A DNA stretch of 64,000 bases from JAIOQJ01 sp963718635. GTDB lineage: Bacteria; Planctomycetota; Planctomycetia; Gemmatales; Gemmataceae. The position numbers and the translations under genes were made by a program. The stretch is taken from positions 1,054,001 through 1,118,000 of the forward strand of contig OY970367.1 in NCBI GenBank assembly GCA_963718635.1. Direction: 5' to 3'. The notes beneath the pieces were generated by a model. The model worked only from the letters and a program-made list of their open reading frames with translations. It did no database searches and was not told where the DNA came from. Positions 27,187 through 37,382 of the stretch are shown one piece after another; position 1 is the first letter of the stretch, and each line of letters begins with the position of its first letter.

Positions 27187-27537
27187 CTACTTCAATCCCA
27201 AAGCAACTTTCAGACATTCCTCAAGCTGTTGCATCATCGTCGGCGACAATGAGCCAAGCGTACGGTCCACAGCGTCGGCATAGACAGTTGCAAGCGCCAG
27301 ACAGGACACTACTGAATCGCCGGTCAGTCCGGTCGCCTGCCCGTCTGGCGTGGCCAAATCGACAAACAAGCAAGCGGGATCGCCGGCCATGGACTGGTTG
27401 GTAGTGATTTGAGCAACCACAAAGGTAGTCACGACCGCTGAATACCTGTCCTCCTGCACGATGACGGCCGGCCGCCGCTTGCCGCGAACCCCGGAGGGGT
27501 GCGGAAAGCGGACGAGAATTACATCTCCTCGTCTCAT
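27187..27537 (-). CDS. MazF/PemK-type endoribonuclease toxin
   Basis: 116 residues of MazF/PemK family: MRRGDVILVRFPHPSGVRGK, RRPAVIVQEDRYSAVVTTFV, SCLALATVYADAVDRTLGSL. The N-terminal GDVILVRFPHP and RPAVIVQ strands are diagnostic. It would cleave mRNA. The start overlaps the antitoxin stop (ATGA at 27534), so the pair is translationally coupled. Intact. Confidence 0.85.
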   Translation of the reverse strand: MRRGDVILVRFPHPSGVRGKRRPAVIVQEDRYSAVVTTFVVAQITTNQSMAGDPACLFVDLATPDGQATGLTGDSVVSCLALATVYADAVDRTLGSLSPTMMQQLEECLKVALGLK

Positions 27538-27785
27538 GGCTTCTCCGGTAGTTGATCGTATTCGTCCATGTCCTCCCAGCCGATTGCTTTACCGGATTCC
27601 CAAGCAAGTGCTTGCAGTTCGTCGCGCGTCCATGGACCATCGTCGTACCCGTCCGCCTTCAGGCGCTCGTACGCCTCAATCGAAAGTAAAACGTAAGTCT
27701 CCTTAGTCATCGGGTTACGTGCGCGCGGTGGTGCGCTATCATGCGCGTTCAGTGATCGGACTTGGTCATCGGTTAAATCGATCAT
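27534..27785 (-). CDS. Antitoxin of the MazF/PemK-type pair
   Basis: 83 residues from ATG 27785, with GAGGG upstream. Acidic: MIDLTDDQVRSLNAHDSAPP, TKETYVLLSIEAYERLKADG and TRDELQALAWESGKAIGWED. The N-terminus is a Phd/YefM-like start (DLTDDQ, YVLLS..AYERL). Intact and immediately upstream of the toxin. Confidence 0.8.
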   Translation of the reverse strand: MIDLTDDQVRSLNAHDSAPPRARNPMTKETYVLLSIEAYERLKADGYDDGPWTRDELQALAWESGKAIGWEDMDEYDQLPEKP

Positions 27786-27878
27786 GGTAGCCCTCACAAC
27801 TCCCTTCTACTCAAACAGTAAAACTTAGGCAGTATTTGAGCCAAGGAAAAGAAAACAGCGTGCATAAACTAACCAATT

Positions 27879-29255
27879 CTACCCGTTCATCATTTCCTTG
27901 ATCGGCCCCGTGGCGATGCCAAGGGGGCGGTCCAGAGGGACGCCCATGCAGGTGAGCAAGGTGGTGAGCAGGTCGCCTTGATTGCCTTTGGCGTTCGCAA
28001 TGAATCGGCCCGTCTTGATCGAGCCGCCGCCACGGCCTGCGACGATGAAGGGCAGGTTTTGGCGTGCGTGCTTGTTGCCGTCTTCAAGTCCGGAGCCCCA
28101 CATCATGATGCAGTTGTCCAGCAGCGTGCCGTCGCCTTCGCGGAGGCCGGCCATCTTTTTCACCATGTGGGCGAATTGTGAGATATTGAACGCTGTGATG
28201 GCGGCGACTTTGCTGACGGGGTCGGCTTCGTTGTTGTGGTGCGTTACCGAGTGATGTTCGTTCTTGAAGCCCAGTTCGGGATAGGACACGCCGTTCGGGG
28301 TGGAGCCGATGTAGGTGCTGACGCGCGTAATGTCGGCCTGAAAGGCGAGCACGTTCAAGTCGCACATGACCTGCATGTATCCGCTTCGCTTGTCGCCTTC
28401 CGGAATTTTGATTTCGATGGGCGGAGAATCGGACCCCTTGCGTTGAGTGGACCGAACTCCGTTCTTGGCCAGGGCCGCTTCCTTCTGGCGATGCTCGATG
28501 GCGGCGATGCGGCGTTCGACCGAACGTACACTATCGAGGTATTCGTCGAGTTTTTCCTGATCGGATGTGGGGAGCCGCTTTCGCAAGTCCCGGGCGCCGC
28601 CGAGGACCAAGTCCAGCATTTGCCGATCGAGCGGGCCGGTCTGCGTGGCCTGGCCGGACCGGTTGGACTTGCCGAAGAGACGGTTCAATACGGCGCGCGG
28701 ATTGATCTCCGCCGGAAGGGCCTGGGTTGGCGAACTGAAACTGCAATGCGTGTAATAGCCCTCGTTCAAACCTTCCTGATTTTCCTTGTGAGTCTGCGGC
28801 ATTGTCGCCAGTTCCAGCGACGGCAGTGAGGTGAAACCGCCGACGTAGGTCGCCGCGATTTGGTCCGCTGAGATGCCAATGTCGATGCGGTTACGGTGGT
28901 TGGCGTCAGGCAGCTTCGCGGTAAGCCAGGTGGAAAGTTCGAGCGCGTGCGGCGCGCCATTGAACGGCGCGATCGGCACACCGCTAATCCCTTTGACCAT
29001 GAGACATCGGTCGAGCACGGGCCGCAGGGATGCGAGCGCAGGCGGAGGCGCGGTAAGGAAGGTCTCCGGCGATTTGGGCCAGAACTGGTCCATAATCACG
29101 CCGTGCGGCATGTACATGAAGCCAATGCGTACCGGCGGCTTGAGGGCCTTGGCGTCCGATTCCGCCCATCCCATGGATTCAAAGAGAGGCAGGGATAGTG
29201 CAGCGCCGATGCCTTTTAGGCACGTCCGACGATCGAGAAGAAATTTACTTGGCAT
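27879..29255 (-). CDS. DUF1552 family twin-arginine exported protein
   Basis: Planctomycete DUF1552 protein, 458 residues, with RRTCLKGIGAALSLPLF at 9-25 as a twin-arginine signal. Conserved segments: MYMPHGVIMDQFWPK, MVKGISG, GGFTSLPSLELA, LDLVLGGARDLRKRLPTSDQEKL split across two strands of the motif, NEHHSVTHHNNEADPVSKVA and IMMWGSGLEDGNKHARQNLP. Always found next to a DUF1587-1595-1592-1588-1585 cytochrome, as here; the two are thought to act together in degradation or electron transfer outside the cytoplasm. It overlaps the cytochrome gene by 11 bases. Confidence 0.9.
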   Translation of the reverse strand: MPSKFLLDRRTCLKGIGAALSLPLFESMGWAESDAKALKPPVRIGFMYMPHGVIMDQFWPKSPETFLTAPPPALASLRPVLDRCLMVKGISGVPIAPFNGAPHALELSTWLTAKLPDANHRNRIDIGISADQIAATYVGGFTSLPSLELATMPQTHKENQEGLNEGYYTHCSFSSPTQALPAEINPRAVLNRLFGKSNRSGQATQTGPLDRQMLDLVLGGARDLRKRLPTSDQEKLDEYLDSVRSVERRIAAIEHRQKEAALAKNGVRSTQRKGSDSPPIEIKIPEGDKRSGYMQVMCDLNVLAFQADITRVSTYIGSTPNGVSYPELGFKNEHHSVTHHNNEADPVSKVAAITAFNISQFAHMVKKMAGLREGDGTLLDNCIMMWGSGLEDGNKHARQNLPFIVAGRGGGSIKTGRFIANAKGNQGDLLTTLLTCMGVPLDRPLGIATGPIKEMMNG

Positions 29256-31189
29256 TGGTGATCAGTTTTGTTGGTACGTGGCGATTCACAAAGGGATAAC
29301 TGGTAACAATCTCAGTAATGAGCGACTGCATACGATACTCATCGCGGGCTAGGGTCTCCACGAGGCGATCGACGACGATCTCGTCGTAACCCTCAAGCTG
29401 GCGGCAGAGCGCATAGGCTAGAAGTTTCTCGGTCAAGTTCCGTGCAAGTTCATTCTTACGCTCGGCGATAATGCGTTTCAGTTCCTTCGGAGACGAGAAG
29501 CGCTTCCCACCGGGCAGTTCGCCCGCGGCGTCGATCGGCCCGCCTGAGTCATCCTTAGTCCGCCAGCGGCCGATGGCGTCGAAGTTTTCGAGACCGAAGC
29601 CAATGGGGTCGAGCACTTTGTGGCAGTTGGCGCAGACCGTGTTTTTCCGATGCAGTTCCGTGCGCATGCCGCAGGGTCAGGTTCGCGACCTTTTTCCGAT
29701 CTTGCTTTTCCAACGACGGGACGTTTGCCGGGGCCGGCGGCACGTGCTGGCCAAGCACCTGTTCGAGCACCCATACGCCGCGCTTCACAGCGCTCGTCCG
29801 TTCTGGTAGCGACGTCATGGCCAGGACGCCGGGCATCCCGAGGACGCCGCCGCGATTGGCGTCTTCGAGCGTCACTCGTCGCATCTCCGATCCGGTGATC
29901 GTTTTCTCCAGGCCGTAAAGCGGGGCGAGCGTCCCGTTCATGAAGGTGTAGTCGCTATCCACGAAACTGACGACGCTGCGATTTTCGCGGACGATGCTTT
30001 CGAAAAACAGCCTCGCCTCGTCGTACATCGCCATGCGCATCGCGTGCGTCATCTGCGGAAACTTGGCGGTGTCGAATGTCTTGCCCTGCAGGCCCCCGAG
30101 GCCGAGCCATTGGGCGCCGAAGCCATCGAACAACGCCCGCGCCCGGCGGTCTTCGAGCATACGCTTGACCTGCGCGCGGAGCACCTGCGTTTCGTGCAGC
30201 TTGCCGCTGTCGGCAAGCGCTGCCAATTCCGCATCTGGCATCGTGGCCCAGAGAAAATACGACAGGCGCGATGCGAGGTGATGGTCGTCCAGAGGGACGA
30301 TCGTTACGCTTGTCTCCACCTCTTTCGCGGGCGTGATGAACAGAAACTGCGGCGACACCAGCATCGCCTTGAGCATAAGACGCAGCGACACCATGTAGGA
30401 GAGTTTATTTGCCTGCCCCAAGTCAAAGACTTTCAACAGCGTCTCAATTTCTTCCTTTTTCGCCGGCCGGCGATAAACGTTGCGAGCAAGGGTCTGGGCG
30501 ATTTTCCTCGCCGCTTCGCGAGTATCGCCGCTGCCCGGCGGTTTGCCAAATAGCTTCTGCTGCTTCTCCGTAGGCGGTCCCTCCGGCGGGCCCAACACAA
30601 CATCCAGCACACTATTTGTGATGCCAAGATACTGTTCCGTCTGTAACGGAGAAAACGTATTCAGATAGCCCGAGCCGGCTACATCGTCCGGCAGTTCCGC
30701 GACAACCGAAGGATCGACTCCGAAAAGGTCATGCAGTGTGTTGCCGTACTCGGCCTTCGTCAACCGGCGTATCACGTAAGGTCCCGGATCTTCCGGACTG
30801 AGGAACTTGATCATCCCGACCCAGTCAATAAACTTTCGCCGTTCCGAGTCGGTAGGTTGCTTCATCGCGTCCTCGGGCGGCATGTCGTGCTCTCGCACAT
30901 TGGCGATCGCTATCTGCCACTGGCGGCGCAGTTCCCCAGCTTCGGGACGCTTCATCATCTTTGTGATGTCGAAGCCACCCTTTCGCTTTTTACCCCCATG
31001 GCACTCCGCGCAATAAGTTTGGAGGAAAGGAACGACGTCATTGCGAAAGGTGTTCTCCACCTCTTTGCGTCGGGCGTCCGCTTGTGCGTCTCCCGCCCAA
31101 CCCGCGGGAGAAAACACCAGCACAACAAACGCGATAACCGCAATAGTCGCGCTTGTAATCAATCGACGAAAAGTTTGAGGAAGAATCAT
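29245..31189 (-). CDS. Planctomycete DUF1592-type cytochrome, one frame break
   Basis: Signal peptide, then a c-type haem site CAECHG at 60-65, DUF1587 (IRRLTKAEYGNTLHDLFG), DUF1595, DUF1592 (SYFLWATMPDAELAALADSG), DUF1588 (CANCHKVLDPIGFGLENFD, a second CxxCH) and DUF1585 (LAYALCRQLEGYDEIVVDRL). The frame breaks near 29670 between VANLTLR and RTELHRKNTVCANCHK; otherwise continuous over about 640 residues. Predicted exported. The order downstream (DUF1552) is the standard planctomycete pair. Confidence 0.9.
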
Positions 31190-31680
31190 GCTTCGTTGTT
31201 CCGAGAATAAGGACGCTGGCCATCGGCACGAGCAGCATCTTCACGTAACGGGCAGCCATTCTTAAAATAAGGCAGGGACTGATGGAAGGAGGGAGATCAA
31301 ATGCCAGTCGTGGTAGGAGCCTTTATTAAGGTAACAGCTTTTTTACCCTTAACAAGCTGCGTCCCATTGTTTTCATGGCTTTGGCGGTCAACCGCTTGCT
31401 GCTTAATTCAGAGCGCGGAATTCGGAACGCGGAATGAAAACAAGAAATTATGACACGACAAAAAGACACCGGCAAAAAAATTATCTCGTTACGCGGCTCT
31501 GCCGCGTAACGCCTCGTCGAGGCTCTGCCTCGCTGTGCTACAGCAGCGCATGTTTGGTTGCGATCTCGATGACGTGAACCACACTGTTGCTGTCACGGGC
31601 TGAATTGATAGGTATGCATCGCGCCGGATCGAACTTCAACGGCACTGGTCTCCACCAATCCTTATCATTCTCACCTTTCC
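31190..31680. other. Intergenic region with short palindromes
   Basis: No gene seen. Contains the GTTACGCGGCTCTGCCGCG palindrome pair at 31487-31532. Confidence 0.55.
31487..31532. repeat. Double palindrome, family D copy 1
   Basis: CGTTACGCGGCTCTGCCGCG then TAACG, and CGAGGCTCTGCCTCG. The same two palindromes, in the opposite order and orientation, occur at 53281-53326. Confidence 0.82.
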
Positions 31681-32130
31681 TCATTTGAGATTTTCCAAAT
31701 CCCAAATAAGGATATTGCCGCCTGAATCGCCAGTCGCCATCACCCGAAACTGCTGTTCGCAACGACACTTTCTCGTGGCCGCGGAAGGCCGCCGTCACCT
31801 TCTGGCGCACAATGTCATATGCGACGATGTCGGTTAAACCATCATCGCCTTTTACGTCCGGTCGCGTGAGATTGGTGGAAGCCACGAACACATCACGGTT
31901 AGGTACAAATGCTGAGCCCCAACCCGGAATGCTGATTGGCAATGTCGCAACGACAGCACCAGTTGAGCTGTGGAGAAACTTCACAGGCTCATCATCGCCT
32001 CGTATCGCCATTTGATTGCCATCCGGGCTGTAAATGAACGTGTACCAAAGTTTGGCTTTTGGAATTTTCTATGAAAGGTCATGCTGAATCGCACCGGTCG
32101 AAACATCCCAGACTTTGACCTCGCTCCGGC
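31681..32130 (-). pseudogene. WD40-repeat protein remnant
   Basis: Three blade-like segments survive: VKVWDVSTGAIQHDLS followed by an in-frame stop, FIYSPDGNQMAIRGDDEPVK, and, after a one-base frame break, GDSGGNILIWDLENLK to the stop at 31681. No start codon or preceding blades remain and the upstream boundary is unrelated, so this is a decaying fragment of a larger beta-propeller protein. Confidence 0.7.
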
Positions 32131-32203
32131 AATTTGGGCGCGATTCTACAAGCAAAAGTGGACAACGCAGTTTTACTGAAGGGTCAAAAAAGAGATAGAA
32201 TAT

Positions 32204-32226
32204 GTGTCAGGACCCAATCCTGACAC
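32204..32226. repeat. GTGTCAGGAC hairpin
   Basis: GTGTCAGGA / TCCTGACAC stem around a CCCAA loop followed by TTTTC. The GTGTCAGGAC core also occurs in the larger hairpin at 54182-54264, so this is probably a repeat and may act as a terminator. Confidence 0.7.
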
Positions 32227-32245
32227 TTTTCGCTTATACTTGCAC

Positions 32246-32599
32246 TCAGCGCGGTAACTCGACACTACTCGCTTGACGGATGTCGGCGGCCGAGGGCGCG
32301 GGCAAGCCGGTTGTTTGGGTAAAGAACTGGCTGGCGGGTCCGGCGGCCTGCTGGTTGATGTTCAGCGGCGCTGGCGGACCGACTTTATTGCTATCATCAG
32401 TCAGGCGCTCGGAAATATCGCTAACGCATTCGGCGGCCTTCTTCACGTCGCTCGTCAATTTGGTGGGGTTGATTTCAAGATTGAACTTCTGCTTCCCCGG
32501 CGTTCCCGGCTGGCGGTTGAGGTCGTACCAGCCCAGATACCAGCCGAGGCCGACGAAGGCAATGGTTGCAAACCCGACCAGCGCGAACATGTTTCTCAT
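32246..32599 (-). CDS. Small membrane-anchored hypothetical protein
   Basis: 117 residues from ATG 32599, preceded by AAGGAGCC. An N-terminal membrane helix (FALVGFATIAFVGLGWYLGW) is followed by a charged segment FNLEINPTKLTSDVKKA and a proline/glutamine tail ending SSVELPR. I do not recognise it; similar short anchored proteins are common in planctomycetes. It diverges from prkA, with 591 bases between. Confidence 0.6.
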   Translation of the reverse strand: MRNMFALVGFATIAFVGLGWYLGWYDLNRQPGTPGKQKFNLEINPTKLTSDVKKAAECVSDISERLTDDSNKVGPPAPLNINQQAAGPASQFFTQTTGLPAPSAADIRQASSVELPR

Positions 32600-33190
32600 T
32601 TGAAGGCTCCTTTTCAAGGAACACGTTACGAGTGAACGCATCGAGACGATTCACCCGCTTTCCGAGATGTTCCATACCCTCGGCATAGGGGGCAAGTCCA
32701 GCGGAATCTGCACGGTTGTCAAAAGCCGTCTTGACAGCCCCCCGCCGAATTATCGTATTCTCTGGTAACAGAAACAAGGAATCGTGCGCATTTGTCCGCA
32801 GATGAGGTATATTTGTCGTGACGGGGGTTGCGCCTTTGACGGTTGCAGAGAATAGGCGAAAAGTCGGGATTGCGGAGAGAGGCAATAGGATAAGGTGCCG
32901 GGTTCGCTTGGATGGAAGCGGAAGCGCCCCTAGAATAGATAAGGGCTCTGAGCCTTCATGACTTTTACGTCTCGAGTTCAGTTTGCCGGGGTGAAGAGCC
33001 TACCGGCAGGGCTGCCTGAGCCCGCGAGATTGCCCAGATCAGTTGAACTCTCACCGTCGTCATTGAATGAGGACGGTTCCGTTTCGGCTTAAATCGACTT
33101 TGCCGAGGACTGCCGCCGTGGCAGTTTGCGGAAAGTCCTCTATGAAATTGATCGCGCGGCCGTCCGCGCTTCCCATGGAGGCCGAGTTTA
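32600..33190. other. Promoter region between the small membrane protein and prkA
   Basis: No gene supported. A GAGGACTGCC / GGCAGTTTGCGG partial hairpin near 33102-33140 precedes prkA; TGGAGG lies at about 33177, about 11 bases before its ATG. Confidence 0.5.
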
Positions 33191-35230
33191 ATGGCCACTG
33201 GCAAATCAATCCTGTCCTCGCTTCGCGCTGAACTCGACCTGAGCGACTATCGCAAGTTGCATTGGGAAGGGACGTTCGAAGACTACTTGAATATCGTTCT
33301 GGAACGCCCCGATGTCACTCGGACCGCTTATCAACGGCTCTACGACATGATTTTGTCGCACGGCGCCGACGAGGTGTACGAGAACAAAGACCGCATCAAT
33401 CGTTACAAGTTCTTCACCGAATTTGCGGCCAAGCACGGCGATTCCGTTTTCGGCATCGATCGCTCACTCAATCAGCTGGTCAACACGTTCAAGTCGGCTG
33501 CACAAGGTTACGGAACCGAGCGCCGAGTTCTTTTGCTTCACGGACCCGTCGGCTCCGCCAAGAGCACCATCGCGCGCTTGCTCAAACGAGGGCTCGAAGA
33601 GTATTCCCGCATCGATGCCGGAATGATCTTCGCCTTTTCCTGGCGCATGGCGGATGGAAACTTCCAGAAATGCCCCATGCACGAAGAGCCTTTGCACCTC
33701 GTGCCGCTCGAGCTTCGACCCGCTCTGTTGAAGGACGTCAACGAGAATCGCAAAGCGAGTCCTTACGAAGTGACGATCCGCGGCGACATGTGCCCGTTCT
33801 GCCGGGCCACCTTCAATGAGCGGATGGCCAAATACAACGGCGACTGGCATCGAGTCATGGAAGATGTGAAGGTGTTCCGGCTGCTGCTTTCCGAACAGGA
33901 CCGTGTTGGCATCGGAACGTTCCAGCCGAAGGACGAAAAGAACCAGGATTCGACCGAACTCACCGGCGATATCAATTACCGGAAGATTGCCGAGTATGGC
34001 TCGGACAGCGATCCGCGCGCGTTCAACTTCGATGGCGAGTTGAACATCGCGAATCGGGGACTCGTCGAATTCATCGAAGTGCTCAAACTCGATGTGGCGT
34101 TCCTCTACGACTTGCTCGGCGCTTCGCAAGAACACAAGATCAAGCCGAAGAAGTTCGCGCAGACTGACATCGACGAAGTCATTCTCGGGCATACGAACGA
34201 ACCCGAATATAAGCGGCTCCAGAACAACGAATTCATGGAAGCGCTTCGCGATCGAACCGTGAAGATCGACATTCCCTACGTCACTCGTCTTCGCGAAGAA
34301 GTGAAGATTTACGAGAAAGACTTCAACAAAGAACGGGTGAAGGGAAAGCACATCGCCCCGCACACGATCGAGATCGCGGCGATGTGGGCCGTGCTTACTC
34401 GGCTAACACCGCCAAAGCATGCGAGCTTGAGCCTGCTGCAGAAGCTGAAACTCTACAACGGCAAAACGTTGCCTGGCTTCACGGAAGACAACGTAATCGA
34501 ACTGAAGCGCGAAGCGAACTTCGAAGGGATGCAGGGGATCTCGCCCCGTTATATCCAGGACAAGATCTCCAATGCGCTGGTCGTTCATCCCGATGAAGAC
34601 AACTTGAACCCCTTCATGGTGATCAAGGAGCTCGAAGACGGGCTACGGCATCATTCGCTCATTACCGATGAGGAAACGCTTCGCCACTACAAGGAGCTGA
34701 TTTCGGTGGTGAAGGAGGAGTACGAGGACATCGTGAAAAATGAAGTTCAGCGCGCGATCGCTGCCGATGAAGAGGCTCTGTCCCGCCTCTGCTCGAACTA
34801 CATCGACAACGTGAAAGCATACACGCAACGCGAGAAAGTCCGCAACCGCTATACGGGAGGCTATGACGACCCGGACGAACGGTTGATGCGTTCGGTCGAA
34901 GAAAAAATCGACATCCCCGAAAGCCGCAAGGATGACTTCCGCCGGGAAATCATGAACTACATCGGCGCCTTGGCGATTGACGGAAAGAAGTTCGACTATA
35001 AAACGAACGAACGTCTGCAAAAGGCGTTGGAACTGAAACTGTTCGAAGATCAAAAGGACACGATCAAGCTGACGAGCCTGGTTTCGAACGTCGTGGACAA
35101 GGCGACGCAGGAGAAAATTGACGTAGTCAAGAGCCGCTTGATCCGCAATTACGGTTATAATGAATCGAGCGCGACGGATGTGCTAAACTTCGTCGCCAGC
35201 ATCTTCGCCCGAGGCCAGACGAAAAAGTAA
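33191..35230 (+). CDS. prkA: PrkA family serine protein kinase (YeaG-like)
   Basis: AAA+ domain with Walker A GPVGSAKST at 118-126, FAFSWRMADGNFQKCPMHEE, CPFCRATFNERMAKYNGDW, and the C-terminal PrkA domain (GMQGISPRYIQDKISNALV, SRLIRNYGYNESSATDVLNF). 679 residues, the usual size. It is translated from the ATG after GGAGG. PrkA acts with YeaH and SpoVR under starvation or stress in E. coli and Bacillus; the same trio follows here, so a stress or development role in the cytoplasm is likely. Confidence 0.95.
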   Translation: MATGKSILSSLRAELDLSDYRKLHWEGTFEDYLNIVLERPDVTRTAYQRLYDMILSHGADEVYENKDRINRYKFFTEFAAKHGDSVFGIDRSLNQLVNTFKSAAQGYGTERRVLLLHGPVGSAKSTIARLLKRGLEEYSRIDAGMIFAFSWRMADGNFQKCPMHEEPLHLVPLELRPALLKDVNENRKASPYEVTIRGDMCPFCRATFNERMAKYNGDWHRVMEDVKVFRLLLSEQDRVGIGTFQPKDEKNQDSTELTGDINYRKIAEYGSDSDPRAFNFDGELNIANRGLVEFIEVLKLDVAFLYDLLGASQEHKIKPKKFAQTDIDEVILGHTNEPEYKRLQNNEFMEALRDRTVKIDIPYVTRLREEVKIYEKDFNKERVKGKHIAPHTIEIAAMWAVLTRLTPPKHASLSLLQKLKLYNGKTLPGFTEDNVIELKREANFEGMQGISPRYIQDKISNALVVHPDEDNLNPFMVIKELEDGLRHHSLITDEETLRHYKELISVVKEEYEDIVKNEVQRAIAADEEALSRLCSNYIDNVKAYTQREKVRNRYTGGYDDPDERLMRSVEEKIDIPESRKDDFRREIMNYIGALAIDGKKFDYKTNERLQKALELKLFEDQKDTIKLTSLVSNVVDKATQEKIDVVKSRLIRNYGYNESSATDVLNFVASIFARGQTKK

Positions 35231-35425
35231 TTGGAATTCAGAAGTGGGATTCCTATTCCGCAATCCGAATTCCACAATCCGAATTTGCAAAGAGAGCGTG
35301 AGGATGGGTGGGGGCCTGACCGGCGGAAGGTCAAGAACCTGGTCAGGCCGGAAGGTGCAGCCATAATTGCACGGACCGTGCGGCTCAGGGTACCCCCATC
35401 CTACCTCACGCTTTTCTTCAACTTT

Positions 35426-35487
35426 TTAGCCGCGAGCCTGTGGCGAGCGTCGGCGCTTGCCGACGCTCGCCACAGGCTCGCGGCTAA
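35426..35487. repeat. TTAGCCGCG hairpin, family E copy 1
   Basis: TTAGCCGCGAGCCTGTGGCG paired with its complement up to CGCGGCTAA, with a central GCGTCGGCGC / GCGCTTGCCGACGC portion. Shares the TTAGCCGCGA outer end with 50803, 53021 and 53337. Sits between prkA and yeaH and may reduce readthrough. Confidence 0.82.
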
Positions 35488-35511
35488 TTACTTTTCTGGA
35501 GAGGCGATCCC

Positions 35512-36612
35512 ATGGGACAGAAAATCGAACGCGATCTCCAGCGCTTCCGCAAAATCGTACGCGGCAAAGTAAAGAGCAATCTTTCCAAATATATCGGCCG
35601 TGGCGAGATGATCGGCAAGAAGGGGAATGACCTCGTCAGCATCCCGCTGCCGTCGATCGAGATTCCACAGTTTCGTTATGGATCCAAAGGTTCTGGCGGC
35701 GTCGGTTCGGGCGAAGGCCAGGTGGGCCAGCCGCTGACTGCCCCACAAGGTGATGGCGAGCCTGAAGCGGGCGATCAACCCGGCGGACATATCCTCGAAG
35801 TCGAACTCTCCATGCAAGAATTAGCGGCGATTCTCGGTGAAGAGTTGGCGCTGCCGCGTATTGAACCACGCGGCAAAAAAAACATTGTCACGGAACGCGA
35901 CAAATATACCAGCATTCGGCAGGTGGGACCCGAATCGCTAAGGCACTTCAAACGTACGTATAAGCGCGCTCTGAAACGCCAAATTGCTTCAAATACCTAC
36001 AACCCAAGCGATCCGCGCATTATTCCGATTCGGGCCGATAAGCAATATCGCAGTTGGAAAGATCAGCCAAGGCCGGAAGCGGTCGCAGCCATCATTTACA
36101 TGATGGACGTGTCCGGTTCAATGACCGATGAGCAAAAAGAGATCGTTCGTATTGAAGCCTTCTGGATCGACATGTGGATCAAAGCTCATTACAAGGGCGT
36201 CGATACCGCTTATATCATTCACGATGCCGTGGCTCATGAAGTGGACCAGCACACGTTCTATCACACGCGCGAAAGCGGCGGCACCAAGATTAGCTCCGCC
36301 TACGATATGGCGAATAAGATCATTGACGCCCGCTATCCGGCCACCGAATGGAACGTCTACGCTTTCCATTTTTCAGACGGCGATAACTGGGGGGACGATA
36401 TCCCCGGTTGCATCGAATTGCTTTCGAAGCAGTTGCTGCCGAAGTTGAACCTGTTCGGCTACGGCCAAGTTGAGAGCCCTTACGGCAGTGGCGAATTTTA
36501 CGACTACGTCCATGAACTAACGGGCGCGAACCCCAATGTCGTGACGAGCAAAGTGCCCGACCGCGAAGCGATTCTCGGCTCGATTAAAGAGTTCTTGAGT
36601 ACGGGGCGTTAG
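35512..36612 (+). CDS. yeaH: YeaH/YhbH family protein (DUF444)
   Basis: 366-residue VWA-like protein of the PrkA operon. Conserved: GRGEMIGKKGNDLVSIPLPS, IIYMMDVSGSMTDEQKE with the DxSxS metal site, GGTKISSAYDMANKIIDARY, YAFHFSDGDNWGDDIPGCIE. TGGAGAGGCG precedes ATG 35512. The gene order prkA-yeaH-spoVR is conserved in many bacteria, where these proteins work together. Confidence 0.93.
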   Translation: MGQKIERDLQRFRKIVRGKVKSNLSKYIGRGEMIGKKGNDLVSIPLPSIEIPQFRYGSKGSGGVGSGEGQVGQPLTAPQGDGEPEAGDQPGGHILEVELSMQELAAILGEELALPRIEPRGKKNIVTERDKYTSIRQVGPESLRHFKRTYKRALKRQIASNTYNPSDPRIIPIRADKQYRSWKDQPRPEAVAAIIYMMDVSGSMTDEQKEIVRIEAFWIDMWIKAHYKGVDTAYIIHDAVAHEVDQHTFYHTRESGGTKISSAYDMANKIIDARYPATEWNVYAFHFSDGDNWGDDIPGCIELLSKQLLPKLNLFGYGQVESPYGSGEFYDYVHELTGANPNVVTSKVPDREAILGSIKEFLSTGR

Positions 36613-36708
36613 AATACTGATCGCTACGTTAGAGTTTCGATGTTTAGTGAACTAATCATTTATGCCGGAAAGGTTTCTGTTCAACTAGCTATTAAACGGA
36701 GGTACGGA

Positions 36709-37056
36709 ATGTTCGAGTCCGTTGAAATTTCACCTGCTGTCCGAAGCGACCCACGGCTTTTCGAGTCCGTGGAACGCGGAACGCAGATGATCGGGCGGAT
36801 TGCCGAAGATGAATTTAGGCCGAATATTCGCCTCAACTGGGACGTGCAGGACGACGTCGCCGGTGGCAAGCGAACGGTGCTAACGATGAGGTACAAGGGC
36901 GAGGAGATGAGTACAAAACTCTCTGCGGAAGACCTTCGGTCGGCTGAAAAGGCAGAATCGAGTTTCAACATACTATTTGGGCGATTGCTCCAAAAGAGGA
37001 GCCGACGGCTTCTGAAAGAATTGAAAACTGACATGGCCCTGGAGAGCGTGCAATGA
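36709..37056 (+). CDS. Small hypothetical protein inserted in the prkA operon
   Basis: 115 residues from ATG 36709 (ribosome site ACGGAGG). Contains VEISPAVRSDPRLFESVERG, NIRLNWDVQDDVAGGKRTVL and GEEMSTKLSAEDLRSAEKAE. No known domain, no signal peptide. Overlaps the next gene by 4 bases (ATGA), so the two are coupled. The typical operon lacks it. Confidence 0.65.
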   Translation: MFESVEISPAVRSDPRLFESVERGTQMIGRIAEDEFRPNIRLNWDVQDDVAGGKRTVLTMRYKGEEMSTKLSAEDLRSAEKAESSFNILFGRLLQKRSRRLLKELKTDMALESVQ

Positions 37057-37367
37057 GTCAGCCCACGAAAGCTGATTTCCAGAGGCTGAACGATATCGTT
37101 GTCGAAACCGACAAATCGCTCGATGTGGCATGGAACGAGATTCAAGGACTGGACATCCACTGCACCAAGCTCGAGCAAACTATTGAAAAGTTACGTGATC
37201 AATGCTCTGAGCTTGGCTCTCAGGTCCGGGTTCTTGACGCAGGTTTTGCAGATTTCAAAAAGCGCTGGGAAGAGTCCGATCATCGCCGCTGGACCATATA
37301 CGGTGTCATGCTTGCAGCAGCGCTGACGTTCATTGCAAATTTGACTTTATTGTTGCTTAGAAAATAG
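37053..37367 (+). CDS. Coiled-coil tail-anchored protein in the prkA operon
   Basis: 104 residues: coiled coil at about 25-60 (LDIHCTKLEQTIEKLRDQC, ELGSQVRVLDAGF), then a C-terminal membrane helix (IYGVMLAAALTFIANLTLLLL). Such a tail anchor could hold a partner at the inner membrane. It starts by overlapping the preceding gene and ends 15 bases before spoVR. Confidence 0.65.
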   Translation: MSQPTKADFQRLNDIVVETDKSLDVAWNEIQGLDIHCTKLEQTIEKLRDQCSELGSQVRVLDAGFADFKKRWEESDHRRWTIYGVMLAAALTFIANLTLLLLRK

Positions 37368-37382
37368 TTGGAAGCATTGATT

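Noticed and set aside
32965..33204. Minus-strand open frame over the prkA start
   Set aside because: Shadow of prkA and its leader; no independent homology.
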